The notes: generated by a model from the sequence alone, not told the origin. Positions 7,881-16,349 are shown, counted from the stretch's first letter. The stretch is DNA of 48,922 nucleotides from Methylobacterium sp. (GCF_019750675.1 NZ_JAIEOF010000282.1:1-48922); one strand, 5' to 3'. Numbers and translations: made by a program.

Positions 7881-9065
7881 ATGATTCCCTTCGATCTTCG
7901 CTCGCCGGAGACCGGCGAGCCCCTCAAGGCCGACACCCCGCACTCGCTGCGCGAGGCTCAGGGCGGCGCGCGCTGGCCGGTAATCGACGGCATCCCCTAT
8001 CTGCGGACCAACCGTGCCGATCTCGTCGCGCAGACCTTGAAGCTGCTCGATGCCGGCGAGACCGACCTCGCCCTCGAAGGCCTCCTGGCCGACCAGGACG
8101 ACTGGTGGACGGGCCCGCCGGCCGACCCGCTGGACCTGCACGAACTCGTGCGCGAGCGTGACCGGCGCTCGTTGCGCGATGCGGTTCGCCTTCTGGGCTG
8201 GGGCCGCGTCGGCGATTACTTCCTGCACCGCTGGACCGACCCGACCTTCCTTGCCGGGCTCACCCTCCTCGAAGCGCACTGGAACGACCCGGTCTGCGTG
8301 TTCGAGTTCGCATGCGGCATCGGCCACTACCTGCGCGAGTTTCAGACGCGTGGCATCAAGGTGGCGGGCGCCGACGTCGTCTTCGCCAAGCTCTGGGTCG
8401 CCCGGAACTGGGTGGTCGGCAAGCCGGCGCAGTTCGTCTGCTTCGATGCCAATTCGCCCCACTGGCCGATTCCCGGTGCGCCGGTCGACCTCGTCGTCTG
8501 TAACGACGCCTTCTACTTCCTCGACCGCAAGGCCGAGGTGCTGGAATGCCTGCGCCAGAATGCCGGCGACGACGGCTGGCTCGCCGTCAGTCATATCCAC
8601 AACAGCGATCGGCCCGGCTTCTCGGCGGGGCGCGCCGTCTCGGCGGCCGAGATCGACGAACTCTTTCCCGACGGCCTCGTCTACGACGACGCGGACCTGA
8701 CCCGGTCATTGGTGGAACGACGGGCTCCCGCCCCCCGCAAGCCGCAGGATCTGGAAGGCTGCGAGGCCTTCTCGGTGGTGGCGGGTCCCGGCATGCGCCC
8801 GGCTCCCCGCCCGGTGATCGACGGCATTACCGTGCCGCGCCCCGGGCGGACGCTCCGCCTCAATCCGCTCTACTTCGCCGAGGGGGCGGATCGCTACGCC
8901 ATCCGCTGGCCCTCCGAGCGCTACGAGGCCGAATACGCGGCCCAAGCCACCTATCCGAACACCTTCACCGGGCCGGACAGCCTCGACTGGCAGGGCGAAC
9001 TCGAAGCCCCCCAGGCCGACCGGGTCCGCGACCGGACCTATGTGGACCTGCCGGAGCGCTGGTGA
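7881..9065 (+). CDS. SAM-dependent methyltransferase with Trm112-like N-terminus
   Basis: 394 residues. Residues 5-45 resemble a Trm112-type zinc-ribbon segment (GEPLKADTPHSL ... WPVIDGIPYLR), but the cysteines that bind zinc in such domains are missing. A class I Rossmann methyltransferase core follows: motif I FEFACGIGHYLREF (about 141-154), then VDLVVCNDAFYFLD as motif IV. The last ~120 residues include a stretch like DGITVPRPGRTLRLNPLYF of unknown role. It lies between the HD protein and the oxidoreductase, and its stop overlaps the next start (TGATG). It probably methylates a small molecule of this cluster; the substrate is unknown. Confidence 0.75.
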   Translation: MIPFDLRSPETGEPLKADTPHSLREAQGGARWPVIDGIPYLRTNRADLVAQTLKLLDAGETDLALEGLLADQDDWWTGPPADPLDLHELVRERDRRSLRDAVRLLGWGRVGDYFLHRWTDPTFLAGLTLLEAHWNDPVCVFEFACGIGHYLREFQTRGIKVAGADVVFAKLWVARNWVVGKPAQFVCFDANSPHWPIPGAPVDLVVCNDAFYFLDRKAEVLECLRQNAGDDGWLAVSHIHNSDRPGFSAGRAVSAAEIDELFPDGLVYDDADLTRSLVERRAPAPRKPQDLEGCEAFSVVAGPGMRPAPRPVIDGITVPRPGRTLRLNPLYFAEGADRYAIRWPSERYEAEYAAQATYPNTFTGPDSLDWQGELEAPQADRVRDRTYVDLPERW

Positions 9066-10081
9066 TGGCAACCCAGGACAACAGCCCCGTCGCCTGGGGT
9101 ATCGTCGGCTACGGCTGGGTCGCGCGAGACTACATGGCGCCGGGCATCCGCATGGCCGGGCACCGGCTCGTGGCCGTCGCCGATCCGGGCGAAGCTTCCC
9201 GCGCCGCGGCCGAAGCCGAGGGGGCCCGCGCCTATGCGCGGCTTCAGGACCTCGTGAACGACCCGGAGGTGGAGGCGGTCTACGTCGCCACGCCGAACCA
9301 CCTCCACCGGGAGGCGATCGAGGCCCTGGCCGGCTCCGGCAAGGCCATCCTGTGCGAGAAGCCCATGGCGGCCTCGCTCGACGACGCCGAGGCGATGGTG
9401 GCGGCTCTGCGCGGTGGCGACACCTTCTACGGCACCGCCTTCGACCAACGCCACCACCCGGCCCACCGAGCCGTGCGGGCCGCCATCCGGGAGGGCCGGC
9501 TCGGCACCGTGACGGCGATCCGCATCGTCTACGCCTGCTGGCTGCCGAAAGCCTGGACCTCGTTCGCTGGCCAGGACAACTGGCGCATCGACCCGGCCAA
9601 GGCCGGCGGTGGCGCCCTGATGGATCTCGCGCCCCACGGCCTCGACCTCGTCGATTTCCTCCTCGACGAATCGATTCACGACCTCGCCGCCCTGACCCAG
9701 GCCCGCGCCCAGGACTACGCCGTCGACGACGGCGCCCTCCTGATCGGGCGCACGCCCTCCGGCGTTCTCGCCAACCTGCACGTCGCCTACAATTGCCCGG
9801 ACGCCCTGCCCCGCCGCCGCCTCGAAGTGACCGGTACGAAGGGTCTTCTCGCCGCCATCGACACGATGGGACAGGTGGCGGGCGGCACACTGTCGTTCAC
9901 CGACGGGTCAACCGGCGCATCGGACATTCTGCCCTTCGACGGGGAAGCCTCACCCTTCCTCGAACAGGTGAAGGCCTTCGGCTCGGCCCTGCGCCGGCCG
10001 GAGGAGCGCGAGGCCTACAGCGCCACCCGCGACCTCCACACCATGCGCTTGCTGGCCCGCGCCTATGCCGCGTTGCCCTGA
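9065..10081 (+). CDS. Gfo/Idh/MocA family NAD(P)-dependent oxidoreductase (inositol-dehydrogenase-like)
   Basis: 338 residues with the two-domain layout of the family. The N-terminal Rossmann domain has WGIVGYGWVARDYM as the dinucleotide motif, and LCEKPMA (K99) is the conserved EKP loop whose Lys is catalytic. The second domain has GGGALMDLAPHGLDLVDF, carrying the Asp (187) and His (191) of the active site. Members oxidise or reduce sugars, inositols and related polyols. Next to ino1, oxidation of an inositol or its glycoside to a keto form is a reasonable guess. The start overlaps the methyltransferase stop by one base, and the YcaO gene follows after 19 bases. Confidence 0.85.
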   Translation: MATQDNSPVAWGIVGYGWVARDYMAPGIRMAGHRLVAVADPGEASRAAAEAEGARAYARLQDLVNDPEVEAVYVATPNHLHREAIEALAGSGKAILCEKPMAASLDDAEAMVAALRGGDTFYGTAFDQRHHPAHRAVRAAIREGRLGTVTAIRIVYACWLPKAWTSFAGQDNWRIDPAKAGGGALMDLAPHGLDLVDFLLDESIHDLAALTQARAQDYAVDDGALLIGRTPSGVLANLHVAYNCPDALPRRRLEVTGTKGLLAAIDTMGQVAGGTLSFTDGSTGASDILPFDGEASPFLEQVKAFGSALRRPEEREAYSATRDLHTMRLLARAYAALP

Positions 10082-10100
10082 GGAACGGAACACCACCACC

Positions 10101-11690
10101 GTGAACGAGCAGGACCAGGACGACCGCGCCCGCCACAGCCGGATCAAGGCGCCGCGCGCCTACAGCTACGGCGCCCCCCGCCGGATCGAGGGCCTGCCGG
10201 CCGCTCTGCCCGAGCCGGTGCGCGCCTATCTCGACATCCTGCCGGAGGGGCGCATCGTCGGCTTCCCCCTGGCACCCCTCGACCGGACCGGCATCCCGGT
10301 CTGGTTCGTGTCGCTGTTCCTCGACGATCCGTTCTTCGTCGGCGCCATGCCGAGCGGCATCGGCTACGGCGCCACCGACGACGAGGCGATCATCGGCGCG
10401 GTGGCGGAGATCGCCGAGAACCTGATGCCGTCGCTGGCCGTGATGCCGCGCAAGAAGGAGCGCGCCAGCTACGACGACCTCGTGCGGGTCTACGGCGCCG
10501 GCGCGGTCGCCGACCCCCTCACGCTGTGCCTGCCGGCCGGCAGCCCGGTGGGGGGCGCCACCACCCTCGAATGGACGCCCACGGTCCGGGCTCGCACCGG
10601 CGAGACGGTGCTGATGCCGCTGGACATCGCCGCCACCGACTATTTCGAGCTGTCGGAGGGCTACAAGCCCTTCACCAATCTCATCACGAACGGTCTCGGC
10701 GCCGGGCCGGACGTGGCGTTCGCGCTGGGTCACGGCCTCCTCGAACTGCTGCAGCGCGACGGCAACGGCCTGCTGTTCCGCGCCCTCGACCAGGGCGTGG
10801 TGCTCGACCTCTCGGAGGGCCTCGGCCCCGAGACGCGCGGCATGCTCGACCGGCTGGACGCCCTCGGGATCAAGGCCCTGCCGAAATTCGCCACGGACCA
10901 GTTCGGCCTGACCAACCTCTACGTCGTCGGCCACGACCGCAATCTCGCCGACACGCCGGTACCGATCGCCCTCTCGGCCTGCGGCGAGGCCTGCGATCCG
11001 GACCGCGAGCGGGCCCTGCGCAAGGCGCTCCTCGAATTCCAGGCCGCCCGCGTGCGCAAGGCCTTCGGGCACGGGCCGCTGGCCTTCGCCGAGCGGGTCA
11101 CCCCCCCGGGCTACGTCAAGGCCTTCATCGACAAGGCGCTGCCGAGCCTCGATCTTGAGGAGAGCCGCGCCCTGAAGGCGATGCTCGAATGGATCGTCAA
11201 GCCGCCGGAGGGCATCGCCGACGTGCTTCGCAACACCGTCTATTCCGAGCGCTCCACCAAGCGCTTCCAGGATTTGCCGACGACGGAGGCGCCGGACGGT
11301 CATGCCCGCGGCCGCATCGCCCGCGAGCGCCTGGAGGACGCCGGGTTCGACGTGCTCTACGTCGATTGCTCGCCGCCCGGCGGCGCGGTCGGCGTGGTCA
11401 AGGCGATCGTGCCGGGGCTCGAGGTGGAGACCATGAGCTATCACCGCATCGGCGCGCGCAACACGCAGAAGCTCATCGAGCGCGACCATCCGCTGATCCG
11501 CTTCGGTGAGGCCACCGACACCCTGAAGCCCGTGCGCCTGACCCCCGAGGCGATCGAGCGCTTCGGCGGCCAGCCTCTGTTCGACACCGCGCTCGCCGAC
11601 CAGATCGTCGGCTCGCATTACCCGCTCTATCGCGAGCCGGAATCGCACCATGCTCCGTTCCGCCTGGAGCAGCAGGGACGCGCCGCATGA
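10101..11690 (+). CDS. YcaO-domain protein without usual RiPP partners
   Basis: 529 residues from GTG 10101 (GAGGAACGG upstream; an in-frame ATG at 10065 lies inside the previous gene). YcaO enzymes use ATP to activate amide oxygens, making azolines, thioamides or amidines on peptides, proteins and some small molecules. The YcaO core shows GIGYGATDDEAIIGAVAEIAE (about 87-106, with Glu 103 and 106) and TNGLGAGPDVAFALGHGLLELLQRD (about 196-220, Glu 215). These match the ATP/magnesium-binding acidic motifs of the family. GGAVGVVKAIVPGLEVE near residue 440 matches the conserved C-terminal part. No E1-like partner, TfuA, dehydrogenase or short precursor peptide is seen nearby. Its stop overlaps the next start (ATGA). 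Confidence 0.85.
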   Translation: MNEQDQDDRARHSRIKAPRAYSYGAPRRIEGLPAALPEPVRAYLDILPEGRIVGFPLAPLDRTGIPVWFVSLFLDDPFFVGAMPSGIGYGATDDEAIIGAVAEIAENLMPSLAVMPRKKERASYDDLVRVYGAGAVADPLTLCLPAGSPVGGATTLEWTPTVRARTGETVLMPLDIAATDYFELSEGYKPFTNLITNGLGAGPDVAFALGHGLLELLQRDGNGLLFRALDQGVVLDLSEGLGPETRGMLDRLDALGIKALPKFATDQFGLTNLYVVGHDRNLADTPVPIALSACGEACDPDRERALRKALLEFQAARVRKAFGHGPLAFAERVTPPGYVKAFIDKALPSLDLEESRALKAMLEWIVKPPEGIADVLRNTVYSERSTKRFQDLPTTEAPDGHARGRIARERLEDAGFDVLYVDCSPPGGAVGVVKAIVPGLEVETMSYHRIGARNTQKLIERDHPLIRFGEATDTLKPVRLTPEAIERFGGQPLFDTALADQIVGSHYPLYREPESHHAPFRLEQQGRAA

Positions 11691-12532
11691 GCCTGCGCTT
11701 TGCCTACAACACGAACGGCACCGCCCATCACCGCATGGACGACGCGATCGACCTGATCGCGGAGTCCGGCTACCAGGGCGTGGCGCTGACCCTCGACATC
11801 CATCACCTCGACCCCTTCGCCGAGGCCTGGCTGCCGGAGGCGCAGCGCGTGTCGAGCCGCCTGCAGCGCCTCGGCCTCGGCTCGGTGATCGAGACCGGCG
11901 CGCGCTTCCTTCTCGACCCGAAGGCCAAGCACGAGCCGACCCTGGTGTGCGGCGACGCGACGGGGCGGGCCCGCCGCATCGGCTTCCTCAAGCGCGCCAT
12001 CGACATCGGCGCGATCCTGCATTCCGAGGCGGTCTCGTTCTGGGCCGGCGTCCCCAAGGACGACATCGACCGCGACGAGGCCGGGGCCTGGCTGCGCGAG
12101 GGCCTGACGGAGGTCGTCGCCTACGCCGCCGAGCGGAACGTGGTCGCCTGCCTGGAGCCCGAGCCCGGCATGCTGATCGAGACGCTGGACGACTATGCCG
12201 CCCTCGACATCCCCGGCCTGCGGCTCGCCCTCGACACCGGCCATTGCCTCGTCACCGGCGAGCGCGATCCGGCCGCTGCGGTCGGTGAATTCGCGGACCG
12301 CCTCGGCACCGTGGCCCTGGAGGACATGGCGCGGGGCGTCCACGTCCACCTGCCCTTCGGCGAGGGCGACATGGACGTGCCCGCGGTGCTCGATGCCCTC
12401 GACGCGATCGGCTTCGAGAAACTCATCTGCGTCGAACTCTCCCGCGAGAGCCACCGCGCCGACCTGATGGTCCCGGCCTCGCTGCGATACCTGCGCGACT
12501 GCCGCAACCCGAACCCGGGAGCCTCCGCGTGA
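11687..12532 (+). CDS. Xylose-isomerase-like TIM barrel (sugar phosphate isomerase/epimerase family)
   Basis: 281 residues of the AP-endonuclease-2 / xylose-isomerase-like TIM-barrel family, which includes inosose isomerases and dehydratases (IolI, IolE) and many sugar epimerases. The likely metal ligands are in order: Glu in CLEPEPGMLIET, Asp and His in LALDTGHCL, His in GVHVHLPFGEGDMDV, and the late Glu in ICVELSRESHRA. It overlaps YcaO by four bases upstream (ATGA) and the glycosyltransferase by four bases downstream (GTGA). In this setting it may isomerise or epimerise a keto-inositol or sugar made by the neighbouring oxidoreductase; this is inference. Confidence 0.8.
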   Translation: MSLRFAYNTNGTAHHRMDDAIDLIAESGYQGVALTLDIHHLDPFAEAWLPEAQRVSSRLQRLGLGSVIETGARFLLDPKAKHEPTLVCGDATGRARRIGFLKRAIDIGAILHSEAVSFWAGVPKDDIDRDEAGAWLREGLTEVVAYAAERNVVACLEPEPGMLIETLDDYAALDIPGLRLALDTGHCLVTGERDPAAAVGEFADRLGTVALEDMARGVHVHLPFGEGDMDVPAVLDALDAIGFEKLICVELSRESHRADLMVPASLRYLRDCRNPNPGASA

Positions 12533-13752
12533 GGATCTGCTTCGTCTCGCGCCGCTACTTTCCGGCGATTTCCGGCATGAGCGTCTACGCGCAGAACCTG
12601 CTGCGCGAACTCGTCGAGGCCGGCCACGACGTCACGATGATCTCGCAGTACCGGGGCGACGCCTTCGGCACGCGGGTCTACGGCGGCGGCCCGCCGCCCG
12701 CCGTGCCCGGCGTCACCGTCATCGGCCTGGAACAGGCCGGCGAGCAGGAGAGCGGCGATTTCGAGCGCGACATCGACACGATGGTGGCGACGATCCAGGC
12801 CGAGCACGCGAAGAAACCGTTCGACATCCTGCATGCGCAGTACGGCTATCCCACCGGCTGGGCGACCCTCCTGGCCTCGCGGGCCATCGGCGTGCCGAAC
12901 GTCGTCTCGATCCAAGGCGGCGACGGGCACTGGGTCGGCTCCTGCTGCGAGACGCACCGGGTCGCCATGTGCGAGGTGCTGGCCCACGCCAACGCCCTGC
13001 TGATCGGTGGCGCCTCCTTCGTCGAGGAAGTCTGCGACCGGCTCGGCTCGGACCCAGCCCGCTTCACCATCGTCCCCGGCGCCGTCGACACCACGCGCTT
13101 CACCCCCGGTCCCGGGGGCCATCCCGGCCCGGTACGGCTGTTCTATCACGGCCGCGTCGACCGCCGGAAAGGCGTGCTCGACTTCATCGACGCCCTCGCG
13201 CTGCTGCGCGCCCGCGCGATTCCGTTCGAGGCGATCATCTCGGGGATCGGGCCGGACGTGGAATCGTCGAAGGCCCGCGCGGCTGAATTGAACTTCTCCG
13301 AGGCCGAGATCCGCTTCACCGGCTACGCCGACTACGACACCGTGCCGGACCTCTACCGGGCGGCGGACGTCTTCGTGTCGCCGACCTACGCGGAGGGGTT
13401 CTCCAATACCATCCTGGAGGCGATGGCGGCCGGGCTCGCGGTGGTCTCGACTCATGCGGTCGGCGTCTCCGACTGCCTGCGCGACGGCGAGAACGGCCTC
13501 CTGGTCCAGCCCGGCGACGTGCCGGCCCTGGCCGACGCCCTCGCCCGGGTGATCACCGATGCGCCCCTCCGGCGTCGCCTCGCCGAGGACGGTCTGGCCG
13601 AATGCCGCCGGGTCTATTCCTGGGGCGCGGTGGGACGCCAGATCATGGACGTGTACGCGCGCGTGGCGAACGACGACCCGGCGACCGATTTCGCCACGAC
13701 CCTGCCGCACGATCCGTCCTGCCGCTTTCGCGCCGAACCGCACCTGCTCTGA
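12529..13752 (+). CDS. GT4-family glycosyltransferase (MshA-like context)
   Basis: GT-B fold retaining glycosyltransferase of family 4, 407 residues from GTG 12529. The N-terminal domain starts MRICFVSRRYFPAISGMSVY with the acceptor-side glycine loop. The C-terminal domain has FYHGRVDRRKGVLDFIDAL and the family E-x7-E donor motif EGFSNTILEAMAAG. A cysteine pair, GSCCETH, near residue 140 is unusual. MshA of mycothiol synthesis belongs to this family and transfers GlcNAc to inositol phosphate; ino1 upstream and a PIG-L deacetylase four bases downstream make a similar reaction plausible here. Donor and acceptor cannot be read from sequence. Confidence 0.88.
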   Translation: MRICFVSRRYFPAISGMSVYAQNLLRELVEAGHDVTMISQYRGDAFGTRVYGGGPPPAVPGVTVIGLEQAGEQESGDFERDIDTMVATIQAEHAKKPFDILHAQYGYPTGWATLLASRAIGVPNVVSIQGGDGHWVGSCCETHRVAMCEVLAHANALLIGGASFVEEVCDRLGSDPARFTIVPGAVDTTRFTPGPGGHPGPVRLFYHGRVDRRKGVLDFIDALALLRARAIPFEAIISGIGPDVESSKARAAELNFSEAEIRFTGYADYDTVPDLYRAADVFVSPTYAEGFSNTILEAMAAGLAVVSTHAVGVSDCLRDGENGLLVQPGDVPALADALARVITDAPLRRRLAEDGLAECRRVYSWGAVGRQIMDVYARVANDDPATDFATTLPHDPSCRFRAEPHLL

Positions 13753-13756
13753 ACCG

Positions 13757-14521
13757 ATGCCCACCATCCTCGCCCTGTCGCCGCATCTCGACGACGCCGC
13801 CTTCTCCTGCGGCGGTCTGCTCCACGCCCTCGGCCGTGCGGGTTGGGACGTCGAGACCGTGACGGTGTTCACCGCCTCGGTGGCGAACCCGACCGGCTTC
13901 GCCCTCGCCTGCCAGACGGACAAGGGGCTCGGGCCGGAGATCGACTACATGGACCTGCGCCGGGCCGAGGATACGGCAGCGATCCGGGCCCTCGGACTGG
14001 CGCGCCCGCGCCACTGGCCCTTCCGCGAGGCGCCCCACCGGGGTTATGCCTCGGCCCCCGAACTGTTTCGCGACGTCCGGGCCGATGACGGAATCGTGCC
14101 CGCCCTGACCGACGCTGTCCGGGCGGTCCTCGCCGAGACGGCACCCGACCTGATCCTCGCCCCCCAGGCGATCGGCGGCCATGTCGACCATGTCCAGGTG
14201 GTCCGGGCCCTCGATGCGGCCGAGCCCGCCGCGCCGATCCTGTGGTGGCGCGACTTTCCCTACACGGTGCGCGACCAAACCCCGAAGGAGCCGCTGCGAG
14301 CGCGCTTCGCCGCGCTGCCGGAGGCGCAGATCCGTTTCGGCCCCGAGGGCCGGGAGGCCAAGGCCGAGGCCTGTGCCGCCTACGCGACGCAGCTCGGCTT
14401 CCAGTTCGGCGGCCGCGAGGGTCTCGTCCGGCGTCTGGAGCAGGAAGGGGGCCGCGAGCGCTTCCGCCGGCAAGGCGTTCTTCCCGAAAGCCTGGGGCGT
14501 CTCGTCGCCGATGCCGCCTGA
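13757..14521 (+). CDS. PIG-L / LmbE family zinc deacetylase (MshB-like context)
   Basis: 254 residues. The family zinc site is clear: SPHLDDAAFSCGG (H10, D12-D13; usual form HPDD) and AIGGHVDHVQVV (H142, D144, H145). PIG-L enzymes remove N-acetyl groups from GlcNAc joined to inositol (MshB, PIG-L) or similar amides. It begins four bases after the glycosyltransferase, and the pair repeats the transfer-then-deacetylate logic of mycothiol synthesis. The start is ATG 13757, the methionine nearest to the motif. Its last 11 bases overlap the next gene. Confidence 0.88.
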   Translation: MPTILALSPHLDDAAFSCGGLLHALGRAGWDVETVTVFTASVANPTGFALACQTDKGLGPEIDYMDLRRAEDTAAIRALGLARPRHWPFREAPHRGYASAPELFRDVRADDGIVPALTDAVRAVLAETAPDLILAPQAIGGHVDHVQVVRALDAAEPAAPILWWRDFPYTVRDQTPKEPLRARFAALPEAQIRFGPEGREAKAEACAAYATQLGFQFGGREGLVRRLEQEGGRERFRRQGVLPESLGRLVADAA

Positions 14522-15221
14522 GGCACCGCCCGCCGAACCGAAGAGCCTGCGCGACCCGGGCGCACTGACCGCGCGAAAGGCGCTGCTCGACAGCCCCCGC
14601 ATCGCCCCGATCCGCGCCCTCGCCCGGCAGATCGCCGAGGCGCAAGGGGCCGAGGTGCCCGACCCCGACCCCCTCGACGGCGGCGTCGAGGCCCGGCTGC
14701 TGCTCCTCTTGGAGACGCCGGGGCCGAGTATCCGGGGCACAGGCTTCGTCTCGCGCGACAACCCGACCGGCACCGCCGCCAACCTGTTCCGTTTCCTAGC
14801 CGAGGCCGGAATCGCCCGCCGGGAAACCCTGATCTGGAACACGATCCCGTGGGTGATCCATGCGCCCGGCGCCCTGAACCGGGCCCCGCGCCGATCGGAG
14901 GTGAGGCGGGCCCTGCCCTGCCTCGCGCCGCTTCTCGCATGCCTGCCACGGCTCCGCGTCGTCGTGCTCTCGGGCCGGGTCGCGGGCCTTGCGCGGGACG
15001 AGCTCGTAGCGCGGCGGCCGGACCTCCCGGTGATCGCCGTCCCGCATCCGAGCCCGACCTATGTCTGCACCGCGCCGAGCGTCGCGGAGCGCATCCGCGC
15101 GGGCCTCGCGCAGGCGCAGACCTGCATCGCCGGTGGGCATCGAGCCTCCCTCGCTGGCAATTACCGCCCGATGACCCTAAATGCGGGCGACGGGCCGTGG
15201 TCCGGCACAAGCTCGGGTTGA
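14511..15221 (+). CDS. Uracil-DNA-glycosylase superfamily protein
   Basis: 236 residues with the UDG fold. LLLLETPGPS (about 61-70) stands where family 4/5 enzymes have the water-activating GE-P-G motif. GFVSRDNPTGTAANLFRFL and TLIWNTIPWV fit the core, and AVPHPSPTYV contains the HPSP DNA-intercalation motif. Real activity on uracil in DNA is possible. The tight overlap with the deacetylase (11 bases) suggests co-expression with the cluster, although DNA repair has no obvious link to it. The last ~25 residues are not conserved in type. Confidence 0.75.
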   Translation: MPPEAPPAEPKSLRDPGALTARKALLDSPRIAPIRALARQIAEAQGAEVPDPDPLDGGVEARLLLLLETPGPSIRGTGFVSRDNPTGTAANLFRFLAEAGIARRETLIWNTIPWVIHAPGALNRAPRRSEVRRALPCLAPLLACLPRLRVVVLSGRVAGLARDELVARRPDLPVIAVPHPSPTYVCTAPSVAERIRAGLAQAQTCIAGGHRASLAGNYRPMTLNAGDGPWSGTSSG

Positions 15222-15279
15222 CCCCATGCCGCCGTCGCGGCCGTGCGCGGGGAGCCCAGCAGAGGCGGACGCCGACACG

Positions 15280-16335
15280 ATGAACTTTGCGGGACAGCAG
15301 AAGCAGATCGAGACGGCCGAGGCGCTCGCGCCCGAGGCGTCCCCGATCGACGGTTCGAAACCCGAGGCGGTCCCGGCAAAATCCGGAATGCGCGGTCGTT
15401 ATGCCTGGCTCGGCACCATCGCCAGCCTCGCCATCCTGGCGGGCTCGCTGTTCGTCCTGTGGAAGCTCGTCGAGACGGTCACCTGGGCCGAGATGCACGC
15501 GGCCTTCACGGGTGCTTCGGCCAAGCAGCTCGGCTTCGCCTTCCTGTTCGTCGGCGTGAGTTACCTCTTCCTCACCTGCTACGACGCCCTGGCGCTCCGG
15601 CAGCTGAAGCTGAAGGTGCCGTACCGAACCACGGCGCTCGCCTCGTTCACCAGTTACGCCGTCAGCTTCACCCTGGGTTTCCCGCTCCTGACGGCGGGGA
15701 CGATCCGCTACTGGATCTACTCCAGCAAGGGTCTCGGCGCGGCCAAAATCGCCGCCCTCACGGTGATCGCCGGCTTCACCTTCTGGCTCGGCATGGGCGT
15801 CGTCCTCGGCCTCAGCCTCATCGTCGAGGCGGGACAGCTCGCCGCCCTTACCTTCACCAGCATCGCGCTGAACCAGGGGGTGGGCTTCGGCGCGCTCCTC
15901 GCCGTGGTGGCCTACCTGCTCTGGGTGTCGCTGAAGCGCCGCCACGTGCGCGTGAAGAGCTGGCGCCTCGAACTGCCCGGCGCCTCGGTCTCCTTGAGCC
16001 AGATGGTGGTGGGCATCGGCGACGTCTGCGCGGCCGCCGCCACGCTCTACGTGCTCCTGCCGGCGGGCACCTCCATCGGTTTCACGACCTTCGTGGCGAT
16101 CTACGTCCTGGCGGCCATGCTGGGCATCGCGTCGAACGCACCGGGCGGCATCGGGGTGTTCGAGGCGACGATCCTGCTCGCCCTGTCGAGCCTGCCCCGC
16201 GATCAGGTGCTCGGATCGCTGCTGCTGTTCCGGGTTTGCTACTACCTCGTACCCTTTGTCATCGCCCTGGCCATGTTGACCGTGTACGAGATCGTCAAGC
16301 GCAGCCGGGGCGCCAGGACCCGCGGCGCGCCTTAA
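15280..16335 (+). CDS. UPF0104 / YbhN-type integral membrane protein (LPG-synthase TM domain)
   Basis: 351 residues. After about 45 hydrophilic residues come around eight membrane helices with the family's features: ASFTSYAVSFTLGFPLLTAGTIRYWIY in the middle and SNAPGGIGVFEATILLAL near the end, the latter being the P-G-G-x-G-x-x-E motif of the family. Relatives are the flippase half of lysyl-phosphatidylglycerol synthase and putative lipid or polyisoprenoid transporters. It could move a lipid-linked or glycosylated product of this cluster, or be unrelated. ATG 15280 is chosen because homologues begin close to the first helix. A gap of 58 bases separates it from the UDG gene, and 14 bases separate it from the kinase. 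Confidence 0.82.
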   Translation: MNFAGQQKQIETAEALAPEASPIDGSKPEAVPAKSGMRGRYAWLGTIASLAILAGSLFVLWKLVETVTWAEMHAAFTGASAKQLGFAFLFVGVSYLFLTCYDALALRQLKLKVPYRTTALASFTSYAVSFTLGFPLLTAGTIRYWIYSSKGLGAAKIAALTVIAGFTFWLGMGVVLGLSLIVEAGQLAALTFTSIALNQGVGFGALLAVVAYLLWVSLKRRHVRVKSWRLELPGASVSLSQMVVGIGDVCAAAATLYVLLPAGTSIGFTTFVAIYVLAAMLGIASNAPGGIGVFEATILLALSSLPRDQVLGSLLLFRVCYYLVPFVIALAMLTVYEIVKRSRGARTRGAP

Positions 16336-16349
16336 CGCCGGGGGGCCGC

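Noticed and set aside
9900-12600. RiPP precursor peptide near the YcaO gene
   Set aside because: Genes overlap or are separated by under 20 bases, leaving no room; no Cys/Ser/Thr-rich short frame with a ribosome site was seen.
5736-15221. Calling the cluster a mycothiol pathway
   Set aside because: No MshC ligase or MshD acetyltransferase is present, and YcaO, methyltransferase and oxidoreductase are not part of that pathway.
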